Assembly: GCF_016863615.1 (NCBI RefSeq)
Contig: NZ_BOPF01000035.1
Span: forward strand, 1-64,000
Reading direction: 5' to 3'
DNA: 64,000 bases
Origin: Virgisporangium aliadipatigenens
Lineage (GTDB): Bacteria > Actinomycetota > Actinomycetes > Mycobacteriales > Micromonosporaceae
Shown: positions 26,622 to 35,685 of the stretch, in pieces
Layout of the letters: each line of letters begins with the position of its first letter
How positions within the stretch are numbered: the stretch's first letter is position 1
The notes under the pieces: model-generated
Seen by the model: only the letters and a program-made list of their open reading frames with translations
Database searches by the model: none
What the model was told of the DNA's origin: nothing
Program-made: the position numbers and the translations under genes

Positions 26622-26924
26622 ATGTCCGACTTTACCTTCGACTTCAATCAGGCCGACGCGACGCTCTACGACATGAACAAGATCAACGGTGACATCAAGT
26701 CGACGTTGCATCGCATGGAGATCGCCGTCGAGAAGAGCCTCGAGCAGTGGACCGGCGAGGCCCGTGAACAGTACAAGATCTCCAAGAAGGTGTGGAACGC
26801 CAAGGCGACCGAGATGACCGCTCATCTCGAGGCGGCGCGTGTGGCGTTGCTGCAGATCTCGGACAACTACGGCAGCAACGAGCAGTTGGCCGCGAAGATC
26901 TGGAACGACATCCGGGGTGGTTGA
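26622..26924 (+). CDS. WXG100 family (EsxA/EsxB-like) secretion substrate 2
   Basis: 100 residues. A helical hairpin with QWTGEAREQY at the turn (W-T-G at about 46-48) and a C-terminal YGSNE that fits the Y-x-x-x-D/E export signal. The second helix is lysine-rich (KISKKVWNAKATEM). The start has GAGAGGG about 9 bases upstream. It is the partner of the preceding WXG100 protein by position. The two are paralogues of different sequence, as in classic Esx pairs. Confidence 0.94.
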   Translation: MSDFTFDFNQADATLYDMNKINGDIKSTLHRMEIAVEKSLEQWTGEAREQYKISKKVWNAKATEMTAHLEAARVALLQISDNYGSNEQLAAKIWNDIRGG

Positions 26925-27002
26925 TTCCCTCCGGCGGTCGCCGCGTCGACCCCGGCGCGGTGGCCGTTCCCTCCTGTCGACCTACCCGAGTAGGACTCCC
27001 GG

Positions 27003-27839
27003 ATGAGCACCACTCCGCAACGCGAGGTCCCGTCGCTGGAATCCGCCGGGCTGCTGGGCATTCTCGCCCAGCACGACGCGGCGATCGGAAAGGCGGGAAG
27101 CGACTGGACGAGCACGACGCTGCACATGATGTTCCAGACCGGTTTCCGGCACGTCGGCGGCGGAACCACCGCATTGGACCGCGGCAGGTTCAACGCGGAG
27201 GAACTCGCCGTCTACGACTGGTGGGCCACCGATGTGCAGCCCAAAGCGAAGTGGCATGCGCTGTTCGACCGGTACTTCCCCTCGTACAAGGCGATCGAAT
27301 ACTCCGCGTACAGGTTCGGCGCGGACTACGTCACGTTCGACGGCACCGGCGTCCCGAAACCGGATGTCGTCGATCTGAACCTCGCCGTGTACCCCGGTGG
27401 CGACAACAGCGGGCGCGACCTGGCCGTCAGCACGGCCGCGCTGAAGTATTTCGCGTCCCACCTGGAGGCGATCGTCCCACCCAACGGAGAGGGAGTCATC
27501 GGTGCGGCGATTAGACGACTCGGCGGGATCAATCCACGCCCAGGTGGTTTCGCGGTGGCGGAGGAATTTCGTCGCAAGCTAGTCGGCACGAAGGGCGAGG
27601 CCGCCGACGTGAACGCCGGCATGAGCAAGGACGTGGCCGCACTGCTGGAGACGGTGCGCCACACGCTCCTGTCGATGCACGCGGGCCTGTACGAGGTGAT
27701 CAGGTTGTACGACACCGCCGAGGAGTTCAACGCGATGACGACCGCGGACCTCGACGGGGTGATGAACGAGACCTGGTCACAGATCAAGGCTCTCGACACC
27801 CACGGCCGCTACGACCGGCTGGACAAGGGCCCGGCCTGA
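27003..27839 (+). CDS. Unknown type VII locus protein with a C-terminal helical hairpin
   Basis: 278 residues, soluble. The N-terminal half (about 15-145) is a compact, aromatic-rich unknown domain (YDWWATDVQPKAKWHALFDR, DYVTFDGTGV). The C-terminal ~100 residues are helical (DVAALLETVRHTLLSMHAGL, then YEVIRLYDTAEEFN) and resemble an ESX-type hairpin, but with no W-x-G. It lies between the WXG100 pair and the PPE-like gene, so it is probably a cargo, chaperone or component of the same machine. No enzymatic motif was seen. Confidence 0.75.
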   Translation: MSTTPQREVPSLESAGLLGILAQHDAAIGKAGSDWTSTTLHMMFQTGFRHVGGGTTALDRGRFNAEELAVYDWWATDVQPKAKWHALFDRYFPSYKAIEYSAYRFGADYVTFDGTGVPKPDVVDLNLAVYPGGDNSGRDLAVSTAALKYFASHLEAIVPPNGEGVIGAAIRRLGGINPRPGGFAVAEEFRRKLVGTKGEAADVNAGMSKDVAALLETVRHTLLSMHAGLYEVIRLYDTAEEFNAMTTADLDGVMNETWSQIKALDTHGRYDRLDKGPA

Positions 27840-27893
27840 GCCCGACATGCGGTGCGGTGACGACGGTTGTGACACTCGCGGAAGGTTCCCGGC

Positions 27894-29975
27894 ATGGTTG
27901 AGTGGAAGAATTGGCAGAACGCGACCGAGCCCGGCGCCACTTTCTGTCCGCTGATCCCGGACGTCCAACCACGCGACGACTACGTCCAGTGGGCCGCGGA
28001 GTCCCGCGGTTGGCGTCTGATCCTCGCATCCGTGAACGGCGGGGCGGCCGTCGCGACCAAGCCGGGGCACGACCTCGCCCACGCGCGGGTCAACGCGGCG
28101 TCGTTGCTGGAGGCGTCGGCGGCCTTCCAGGAGGCGTTCAACGTGCTGACCTGGATCGGGAACTTCCTGCGCGTGCACTCGGCGGCCATCGCCGGTGAGG
28201 GCAGGGCGTGGCAGGGAGACGCGGCGAACGCCTTCCTCGATCACGTGACCCATTTCGGCAAGTATCTCGAGCGGCAGGCGGAGGCGATCTCCGACGGGTC
28301 GGGGGGAACGCACGGACCCCACTCGGTGCCGAACCGGTTGTACGGCGCGGCGCAGGTCCTGCACTGGGCGCAGACCGCGATGTACACGATCGACACCGGC
28401 TGGGCCGCGATCGCCAGCCAGAACCACGTCGGTGGCGAGAACGGCATGGTGTCGATCAGCGGCACCGAGTACGAGAAGCCGATGGCGAATCAGATGATGG
28501 ACGTCGTCTCGACACTCGCACCGAGGTATGCGATCGACCTGAACGACGTGCTGCCACCGCCGCCCCCGGGCACGACCACGCCGCAGCCCGCACCGCCGCC
28601 GCCCCCACCGACAGCGCCACCACCCGTCCCGTCGCCGCCACCGGTTCCACCGCCGGGCGCCGGTCCCGGGCCGGTTCCGGCGCCGGACCTCGACCTCGGG
28701 TCGGTGCCACCGCCGGGCCTCGACACCGACGTCCCGACGCCGGGGGACCTCCCGCCCGGTTTCGGTTCTGCCGGCGGTGCCGACGTCGTGCCGCCGGTGA
28801 TCCCGCCGCCCACGGGCGCGGGGGGCGGGACGGGGTCGGGTGGGTTCGTGCCGCCGGTGGTCCCGCCGCTTCCGGGCAGTGCCGGAGGCAGCGGGACCGG
28901 TCTCGGCAGCGGGGTCAACCGGCCCGTCGTGCCGAAGCCGGAGGCTCCCGGTGCCGGCGTCGGAAGCGGCCCGGGCCTCGGGCTCGGCCTGCCCGGTTCC
29001 GGCCTGCCCGGCGCGGGGACTCCGGGTGCCGGAACTCCGGGCTCGGGAACTCCGGGCTCGGCAACTCCGGGCGCGGGCGTTGCGCCGCCGATGATGCCGG
29101 GTATGCCGGGCAGCCCCGGTGCGCCCGGCGTCGGAAGCGGCTCGGGGCTGCCGGACGCGCCCGATGCCAACGGACTGCTCGACGGCGACGAGGACAACTG
29201 GGTCACCGGCGCGGGCGGCGGCTTCGGCGCGCCCGACGCACCCGGCGGCGCGCTCGCCGGCGGCAGCGGCCTGGACGGGCTGCGACCGCCCGTCGTCGAT
29301 TCTCCGGTCGCATCGGAGCTGCGCGGCGGCGTGCCGGCGGTCGGTGGGCCGATGATGCCGGGTATGCCGGGCAGCCCTGGCGCGCCCGGCGGCGGCAACG
29401 CCGCGGCCCCGCCGGAGGCGCCGGACGCCAACGGACTGCTCGACGGCGACGGGTCGGACTGGTTCTCCGGAGCGGACGAGGCATACCTGCCGGAGGCGCC
29501 CACCGGTGCGTTCGCGGGTGGTGGCGGCCTTGCGGGGTTGCGGCCGGTCGAGGCCCCGTCGGAGCCGCCCGCCCCGGCCACCGGCGACGTGGCGTTCCTC
29601 CCCGGGCCGCCGCCCGCTCCGGCCGTCGGCGGCAGTCCCGGACCGCGCCGGGTACCGGCGTCCGCGGCCGGCGATGACGTCCCGGCGCCGGGCACGTTCA
29701 CCGTCGCGGGGGCGGCCGTCATCGGCACGGCCGCGGTGCGGCCCGCGGTCGAGGATCGGGATCCGGTCGAACGCCCCGACGCGGCCGAACCGCTGCACGA
29801 GGAGGCGGCCGCGTGGCGGTACCCGCCGGCCGTGGTGCAGCCGCCGCCCGGTGACGTACGCGTGCCGGTGCTGCGGCCGGACGAGCGCGTCGACACCTCC
29901 GCCTGGGACGACGTGACCGATGCGGAACGGCTGACCGCTGACGCCGGTCCGGCCGCGGCGGAGGCTGAGCGATGA
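27894..29975 (+). CDS. PPE-like/WXG-type protein with a long Pro-Gly-rich tail
   Basis: 693 residues. The first ~205 form a helical domain with an AWQGDAANAF turn (about 103-112), similar to WXG/PPE-type type VII proteins. From about 215 to 600 the chain is Pro/Gly-rich, with MMPGMPGSPGAP motifs and two copies of a longer unit containing PDANGLLDGD followed by a W. The last ~60 residues are charged (HEEAAAWRYPPAVV, DTSAWDDVTDAERL). ATG at 27894 has GGAAGG upstream. The stop overlaps the next start as ATGA. It is likely a secreted or envelope-spanning component. The tail may cross the cell wall, which is inference. Confidence 0.85.
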   Translation: MVEWKNWQNATEPGATFCPLIPDVQPRDDYVQWAAESRGWRLILASVNGGAAVATKPGHDLAHARVNAASLLEASAAFQEAFNVLTWIGNFLRVHSAAIAGEGRAWQGDAANAFLDHVTHFGKYLERQAEAISDGSGGTHGPHSVPNRLYGAAQVLHWAQTAMYTIDTGWAAIASQNHVGGENGMVSISGTEYEKPMANQMMDVVSTLAPRYAIDLNDVLPPPPPGTTTPQPAPPPPPPTAPPPVPSPPPVPPPGAGPGPVPAPDLDLGSVPPPGLDTDVPTPGDLPPGFGSAGGADVVPPVIPPPTGAGGGTGSGGFVPPVVPPLPGSAGGSGTGLGSGVNRPVVPKPEAPGAGVGSGPGLGLGLPGSGLPGAGTPGAGTPGSGTPGSATPGAGVAPPMMPGMPGSPGAPGVGSGSGLPDAPDANGLLDGDEDNWVTGAGGGFGAPDAPGGALAGGSGLDGLRPPVVDSPVASELRGGVPAVGGPMMPGMPGSPGAPGGGNAAAPPEAPDANGLLDGDGSDWFSGADEAYLPEAPTGAFAGGGGLAGLRPVEAPSEPPAPATGDVAFLPGPPPAPAVGGSPGPRRVPASAAGDDVPAPGTFTVAGAAVIGTAAVRPAVEDRDPVERPDAAEPLHEEAAAWRYPPAVVQPPPGDVRVPVLRPDERVDTSAWDDVTDAERLTADAGPAAAEAER

Positions 29976-30304
29976 CCGTCGACGACGTGCCGGCCCGCCG
30001 CGTGTGGCGCCGCCAGGAGGGCCCGGCCACGCCCGACGAACCGGCCGCACCCAAGCGCTGTGGCGGCGACCTCGACGAGACACCCGAGCAGGAGCGGCAG
30101 CGGGAGTTGCGGCGCCGGCGGGAACGGGAGCGCCTGTTCGCGGGCGAGCCGCCGCAGAAGGCCGCCGGCGGCCAACGGCGACCCGCCGCGCGCCGGCCGG
30201 AGCCCGACGACGAGGACGACGTCGAGGCCGCCGACCGCGCGCGCAACGACCGCTACGCCGTCCGGTTGCTCCGGCAGGAACAGTCGGCGTGGGGCGCCCC
30301 GTGA
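29972..30304 (+). CDS. Small highly charged protein coupled to EccC
   Basis: 110 residues, hydrophilic, dominated by Arg, Glu and Asp, probably with one long helix (ETPEQERQRELRRRRERERL at about 37-56). It overlaps the preceding gene by ATGA and the following eccC by GTGA, so expression is tightly coupled. No domain recognised. It may be an adaptor of the EccC complex, but nothing in the sequence shows this. Confidence 0.75.
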   Translation: MTVDDVPARRVWRRQEGPATPDEPAAPKRCGGDLDETPEQERQRELRRRRERERLFAGEPPQKAAGGQRRPAARRPEPDDEDDVEAADRARNDRYAVRLLRQEQSAWGAP

Positions 30305-33300
30305 GCACCGTCGTCGTGAAGCGACCCGCACGCGCCTCCGGTCCACCGGCCCCGGAGGGCACCGTCGAACTGCAGGAGCCTCCGCTGATGGCGGAGGAGG
30401 CGCCGCTCGACTTCCGTTCCTTCGCGATGGTCGTGCCGATGGGCCTCGGCATGGGGTCCATGCTGGCGATGTTCGGCCTCTACAGCCGTGCGCCGATCAT
30501 GTACGTGATGGGTGGCGCGATGGCCGTCGGCATGCTGCTCATGGGTGTGATGCAGATCGGTCGGGCGGCCGCCGAACGCAAGCGGAAGATGCGCGGCGAA
30601 CGCCGGGACTTCCTGCGCTACATCGCGCAGCTGCGCAAGCAGGCCCGCGCCGCGGCGGACGAGCAGCGGGAGTTCGTGCTGTGGAACAACCCCCAGCCGG
30701 ACTGGTTGTGGTCGGTGGCGATGAGCGGCCGGCTGTGGGAACGCCGGCCGAGCCACGACGACTTCGGGCGGGCGCGCATCGGCCTTGGCCGGCAGGACGC
30801 GATGCTGCGGTTCATCCCTCCGTCGACGAAACCGATCGAGGATCTGGAGCCGCTGGCGTCCATATCGTTGCGGCGTTTCTCGGAGGCGTACCGCACGGTG
30901 GCGGCCGTGCCGACGTCGGTGGGGCTGAGCGCCTTCACCAGCGTCGAGTTCGAGGGCGCCGCCGGGCCGGCCGTCGACCTGGCGCGGGCCGTGGTGGCGC
31001 ACCTGGTGACGTTCCACGCGCCGGATGAACTGCGGGTCGCGGTGCTGTCCCCACCCCGGCACCGCGACCCGTGGGAGTGGGTCAAGTGGTTACCGCACAA
31101 CGCCCACCCGACGGCGTGCGACGGCGCGGGTGCGGTCCGCCTCTTCGCCGACACGCACGACGCGCTGATGGACCTGCTCGGGCCGGAGATCACCGACCGC
31201 GGGGACCATGACCGGAACGCCCGCGCCTCCGCGACCGAGCCGTTCGTCGTGATCGTGGCGTACGCGGCCGTCGTGCCGGACGGTTCGCGACTGCTCGGGG
31301 CCGGGATCCGCAATGTGGTGCTGATCGACCTGACCGGCGAGATGCCGGGTGGCCCGAAGGTGCTGCGGTTGACGGTCGGTGCCGACTCGGTGGAGTTCCC
31401 CGCGGGAGAAGGGGTGGGATCGGTGCGGCGCGACGGTCTCGACGCGACGGGGTGCGCGGCGTTGGCCAGAATCATCGCGCCGAAGCGCACCAGCGGGATC
31501 CTGGAGGTCGTCGAGGAGCCGCTGTCGACGAGCTTCGAACTGACGACGTTGCTGGGTATCCGCGACGCGCACACCTTCGACGTGGCCGCCCTGTGGCGGG
31601 TGCGCCAGCCACAGCGCAACCGGCTCGCGGTGCCGATCGGGGTGACCGAGGACGGCGAGGTCATCGAGATCGACCTCAAGGAGTCGGCGCAGGGCGGCAT
31701 GGGACCGCACGGGCTGCTGATCGGGGCGACCGGCTCCGGCAAGTCCGAACTCCTGCGCACGCTCGTCTGCGCGCTCGCGGCCACGCACAGCTCGGAGATC
31801 CTCAACCTGGTGCTGGTCGACTTCAAGGGCGGAGCGAGCTTTCTGGGCATGGAGCGCCTCCCGCACACCTCGGCGGTCATCACCAACCTCGCCGACGAAC
31901 TGCCGTTGGTCGACCGCATGCAGGACGCGCTCAACGGCGAGATGATCCGGCGGCAGGAGATGCTGCGGGCGAGCGGGTACGCGTCGCTGTTCGACTACGA
32001 GAAGGCGCGCGCGGGCGGTGCCCGGCTGGTGCCGTTCCCGGTGCTCGTGATCATCGTCGACGAGTTCAGCGAACTGCTGTCGAGCAAGCCCGAGTTCATG
32101 GACCTGTTCGTGTCGATCGGGCGGCTCGGCCGTTCGCTCGGCGTGCACCTGCTGCTCGCCTCGCAACGCCTGGACGAGGGCCGGATCAACCGGGTCGAGG
32201 GGCACCTGTCGTACCGGTTGGCGCTGCGGACGTTCTCGTCGATGGAGTCGCGGGCGGTGATCGGGGTCGGCCACGCGTACGAGCTGCCCGCCGAGCCCGG
32301 CAACGGGTACCTGAAGCTCGACACCACGAATCTGGTGCGCTTCCGGGGTGCCTACGTCTCGGGGCCGTACGCCGGCGTGCGCGCCCCCGGTGACGCGCCC
32401 GCGGCGCAGGTGGGGCAGCCGGCCGAGGTGGTGCCGTTCACGACGGGGCGGGTCGGCGCTGTCCGGGACGCCGGGCGGGCCGGGCCGGTCGACACCGATG
32501 CGGACGACGCGCCGGAGGCCGTCGAGACGGACGGGCCGACGCTCGTCGAGGTGCTGATCGACCGGCTGGCCGGATCCGGGCCGCCGGCGCGTCAGGTCTG
32601 GTTGCCGCCGCTGTCGACGCCGCCGAGTCTCGACTCGCTGTTGCCGAGCGTGGTGCCGGACCCGGCGCGCGGCATGACCGTGGTCGATCCCGGCGTCCGC
32701 GGCGGGTTGCGGGTCCCGGTGGGCATAGTCGACCGTCCCCAGGACCAGTCGCGGGAACTGCTCGTCGTCGACCTGTCCGGTGCCGACGGCCATGTGGGGA
32801 TCGCCGGGGGGCCGCAGAGCGGGAAGTCGACGCTGCTGCGTTGCCTGGTGCTGGCGCTGGCGTTGACGCACACGCCGCGCGAGGTCCAGTTCTACGGACT
32901 GGATTTCGGTGGCGGCGGCCTCGCCTCGATCGCGGGCCTGCCGCACGTCGGCTCGGTCGCGACCCGGATGGAACGCGACCGCGTGGTGCGCACCATCGAG
33001 GAGATCCGCCAGGTTATGGAACACCGGGAGGCGCAGTTCGCGGCGCACGGACTGGAGTCGATGGCGAGCTATTTCCAGGCGGTCGCCGACGGCCGCGTCG
33101 AGGACCGGCACGGACACGTCTTCCTGGTCGCCGACGGCTGGTACACGATGAAGCAGGACTTCGCCGACCTCGAACCGAGGATCCAGGAACTCGTCTCGCG
33201 CGGACTCTCCTTCGGCATCCACGTGATCGTCACGGCGACCCGGTGGTCGGAGCTGCGCACCTGGCTGCGCGACCTGTTGGGCACCCGGTTGGAGCTGCGC

Positions 33301-34269
33301 CTCGGCGACGCGATGGAGTCCGAGCACGGCTCGCGCAAGGCGGCCACGGTGCCGCACCAGCCCGGTCGCGGCCTCGTGGACGGATTGCATTTTCTCGGCG
33401 CACTGCCCCGGATGGACGGTGACTCGCGGGTGGAGGACCTGGCCGAGGCGACGAAGTCGATGGTGGAAGAGGTCGGGACGTTCTGGCCGGGGCCCGTGGC
33501 GCCGCCGGTGCGGCTGCTGCCCGCTCTCCTGCCGGTCGAGCAGCTGCCCGACCCGGCGCCGGAGTTCCGGGTGGCGATCGGTCTCGACGAGCAGCGGCTC
33601 GCGCCGGTGTGGCACGACTTCGCGGTGCACCCGCACCTGCTGGTCTTCGGCGACAACGAGACCGGCAAGACGAACCTGCTGCGGCTGGTGCTGCGGGCGA
33701 TCCAGCGCCGTTACGGCCCCGACGGCGCCAAGGTGGTGCTCGGCGACACGCGGCGCGATCTCGACACCGCCATCGGGGCCGGGTATCAGGCCGGTTTCGC
33801 GTTCACCGCCGACAAGCTGCACGAACTGGCCGGGCAGACGTCGGTGTCGATGAACAGGCGGGTGCCGGACGCGAGCATCTCCTCGGAACGCATGCGCCGC
33901 CGGGACTGGTGGGAGGGGCCGGAACTGTTCGTGGTGGTCGACGACTACGACCTCATGACCCGCTCCGGCGGTCTCGGCTCGACGCTGGATCCGTTGCTGC
34001 CGTTGCTGGCCCAGGGCGTCTCCATCGGACTGCACGTCATCGTCGCGCGCAGCACGTCCGGCGCGATGCGGGCCATGATGGATCCGGTCATCCGCCGGAT
34101 GTGGGAACTCGGTTCGCCGGCCGCGCTGCTGTCGTATCCGAAGGAGGAGGGCCGGTTCCTGGGCGAGGCGCCGCCGCGCATGCTGCCGCCAGGGCGGGCA
34201 CAGTTGGTGACGCGACGCGGCGTGCGGCTCATGCAGACCGGGTTCGTCACGGCCGGGGCACACCGATGA
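30301..34269 (+). CDS. eccC: EccC, type VII secretion FtsK/SpoIIIE ATPase (fused Ca-Cb form)
   Basis: 1322 residues from GTG at 30301, which overlaps the previous stop; an upstream in-frame extension to 30004 lies inside that gene and is not used. Two membrane helices occur at about 40-85 (FAMVVPMGLGMGSMLAMFGL, then MYVMGGAMAVGMLLMGVMQI). Three FtsK-like ATPase domains follow, with Walker A motifs GATGSGKS (about 476), GGPQSGKS (about 837) and GDNETGKT (about 1117); the first has the Walker B region VLVDFKGGASF. This is the motor that binds the C-terminal signal of WXG100 cargo and drives export across the inner membrane. Length and domain order match single-chain EccC proteins. The stop overlaps eccD as ATGA. 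Confidence 0.96.
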   Translation: MSTVVVKRPARASGPPAPEGTVELQEPPLMAEEAPLDFRSFAMVVPMGLGMGSMLAMFGLYSRAPIMYVMGGAMAVGMLLMGVMQIGRAAAERKRKMRGERRDFLRYIAQLRKQARAAADEQREFVLWNNPQPDWLWSVAMSGRLWERRPSHDDFGRARIGLGRQDAMLRFIPPSTKPIEDLEPLASISLRRFSEAYRTVAAVPTSVGLSAFTSVEFEGAAGPAVDLARAVVAHLVTFHAPDELRVAVLSPPRHRDPWEWVKWLPHNAHPTACDGAGAVRLFADTHDALMDLLGPEITDRGDHDRNARASATEPFVVIVAYAAVVPDGSRLLGAGIRNVVLIDLTGEMPGGPKVLRLTVGADSVEFPAGEGVGSVRRDGLDATGCAALARIIAPKRTSGILEVVEEPLSTSFELTTLLGIRDAHTFDVAALWRVRQPQRNRLAVPIGVTEDGEVIEIDLKESAQGGMGPHGLLIGATGSGKSELLRTLVCALAATHSSEILNLVLVDFKGGASFLGMERLPHTSAVITNLADELPLVDRMQDALNGEMIRRQEMLRASGYASLFDYEKARAGGARLVPFPVLVIIVDEFSELLSSKPEFMDLFVSIGRLGRSLGVHLLLASQRLDEGRINRVEGHLSYRLALRTFSSMESRAVIGVGHAYELPAEPGNGYLKLDTTNLVRFRGAYVSGPYAGVRAPGDAPAAQVGQPAEVVPFTTGRVGAVRDAGRAGPVDTDADDAPEAVETDGPTLVEVLIDRLAGSGPPARQVWLPPLSTPPSLDSLLPSVVPDPARGMTVVDPGVRGGLRVPVGIVDRPQDQSRELLVVDLSGADGHVGIAGGPQSGKSTLLRCLVLALALTHTPREVQFYGLDFGGGGLASIAGLPHVGSVATRMERDRVVRTIEEIRQVMEHREAQFAAHGLESMASYFQAVADGRVEDRHGHVFLVADGWYTMKQDFADLEPRIQELVSRGLSFGIHVIVTATRWSELRTWLRDLLGTRLELRLGDAMESEHGSRKAATVPHQPGRGLVDGLHFLGALPRMDGDSRVEDLAEATKSMVEEVGTFWPGPVAPPVRLLPALLPVEQLPDPAPEFRVAIGLDEQRLAPVWHDFAVHPHLLVFGDNETGKTNLLRLVLRAIQRRYGPDGAKVVLGDTRRDLDTAIGAGYQAGFAFTADKLHELAGQTSVSMNRRVPDASISSERMRRRDWWEGPELFVVVDDYDLMTRSGGLGSTLDPLLPLLAQGVSIGLHVIVARSTSGAMRAMMDPVIRRMWELGSPAALLSYPKEEGRFLGEAPPRMLPPGRAQLVTRRGVRLMQTGFVTAGAHR

Positions 34270-35678
34270 GCGCCGCGCTGAACGACCGGCTGTGCCGGGT
34301 CACGGTCATCGGACCGGATCGCCGGGCCGACCTGGTGGTGCCGGTGACCGTTCCGGTGGCCGAACTGCTGCCGGCGCTGCTGCGCCACACGAGCGATCCG
34401 GCGCGCCGGCCCGAGGCGAACGCCACCGAACAACGGTCCTGGGTACTGCAGCGGCTGGGACAGGAGCCGTTCGCGCCGACAGGCACCCCGGAGAGCCTGG
34501 ACTGGCTGGAGGGCGAGCAACTGCACCTGCGCCCCGCCGAGAACCCGTTGCCCGAACTGGACTTCGACGACCTCGCCGAGGGCATCGCCACGCACGTCAA
34601 CCGGCGCGCGGACCGGTGGCGGCCGGAGTACCGCCGGGTGCTGTTCCTGGCGCTGTCGGCGGTGTGCGTCGGGGCGATCGCCGGGGTGCTGGTCGATCGC
34701 CAGACCGTGCCGGCGCAGGTCCTCGGCTGCGGTGTGCTGACCGTCGGATTCCTGGTCGCGACGCTGGTGAGCGCACGCCGGCACCCGGACGGGGCACTGG
34801 CGCTGCTGTTCGCCACGGCGGCGGCGTTCTTCGCCGCGGTCGGCGCGTGGAGTGCCGTCGACGGCGATCCGGGTGCCACGGCGGTCACCAGGCCCGCCGT
34901 GATCGCCGCGGCCGTCGCGGTCGTGGCGGTCTGTGCGGTGCTGTTGCTGGCCCAGCGCACCGTCGCGCGGGTGCTTCCGGCGCTGCCGCTGTCGACGCTG
35001 CTGCTGGGCGCGGCCGTGGTCGGCGTGGTGTCGTCGGTGCCGCCGGTGTCGGGGATGTCGCAGCCGGAGGTCGCCGCCGTCACGGTGGCGGTGATCTACC
35101 TGGGGGCGGTGCTCGCCCCGCGCATGGCGGTGAAGCTGTCCGGGCTGCGCGGGCCGCAGCTGCCACGCACCGGCGCGGAGATGTCCTACGACATCGAACC
35201 GACCGAATCGGAGTCGGTACGCGCGCGCACGGACGACGCCGACACCTACGTCACGGCGACCCTGGCGGCGGCGGCGTTCGTGCTGCCGGTGCTGTTCGTG
35301 CACACCCTCCGGGTGCCGAACTGGTCGGGCCCGGCCCTCGTGTCCGTCGTCTGCTGCGGGTTGCTGTTGAGCGCGCGCACGTTCCTCGGCCTGTGGCAGC
35401 GCACGGCACTCGTCGCGGCCGGGACAGCCGGCGTGCTGATGCTGGTCGGACGCCTCTCCGGAACGCTGTCGACCGGCTGGTACTACCTGCTGCTGCTGAC
35501 GCTCGTGGCGTCGATCGTGCCGCTGGTGCTCGCCGCGTTGCGGCCCTGGCCGCGGCGGATGCTGCCGATCTGGGAGTACACCGCGACGTTCTTCGACGTG
35601 GCGTGCGGGGCGGCGGTTCTGCCGATCCTGGCGCAGGCGCTCGGGCTCTACGCGTGGGCCCGCGGGCTGTTCGGGTAG
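34266..35678 (+). CDS. eccD: EccD, type VII secretion integral membrane protein
   Basis: 470 residues. The N-terminal ~85 residues form the ubiquitin-like domain (LCRVTVIGPDRRADLVVPVT at about 8-27). After a linker, about eleven membrane helices run from about 120 to the end (for example VLFLALSAVCVGAIAGVLV and WYYLLLLTLVASIVPLVLAA), with one cytoplasmic loop at about 285-325. This is the EccD architecture that forms the membrane channel core. ATG at 34266 overlaps the EccC stop. Confidence 0.94.
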   Translation: MSAALNDRLCRVTVIGPDRRADLVVPVTVPVAELLPALLRHTSDPARRPEANATEQRSWVLQRLGQEPFAPTGTPESLDWLEGEQLHLRPAENPLPELDFDDLAEGIATHVNRRADRWRPEYRRVLFLALSAVCVGAIAGVLVDRQTVPAQVLGCGVLTVGFLVATLVSARRHPDGALALLFATAAAFFAAVGAWSAVDGDPGATAVTRPAVIAAAVAVVAVCAVLLLAQRTVARVLPALPLSTLLLGAAVVGVVSSVPPVSGMSQPEVAAVTVAVIYLGAVLAPRMAVKLSGLRGPQLPRTGAEMSYDIEPTESESVRARTDDADTYVTATLAAAAFVLPVLFVHTLRVPNWSGPALVSVVCCGLLLSARTFLGLWQRTALVAAGTAGVLMLVGRLSGTLSTGWYYLLLLTLVASIVPLVLAALRPWPRRMLPIWEYTATFFDVACGAAVLPILAQALGLYAWARGLFG

Positions 35679-35685
35679 GTGACCG

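Noticed and set aside
31090-34263. A 1057-codon minus-strand frame opposite eccC
   Set aside because: Antisense to a clear EccC with three Walker motifs; the frame has no coding features of its own.
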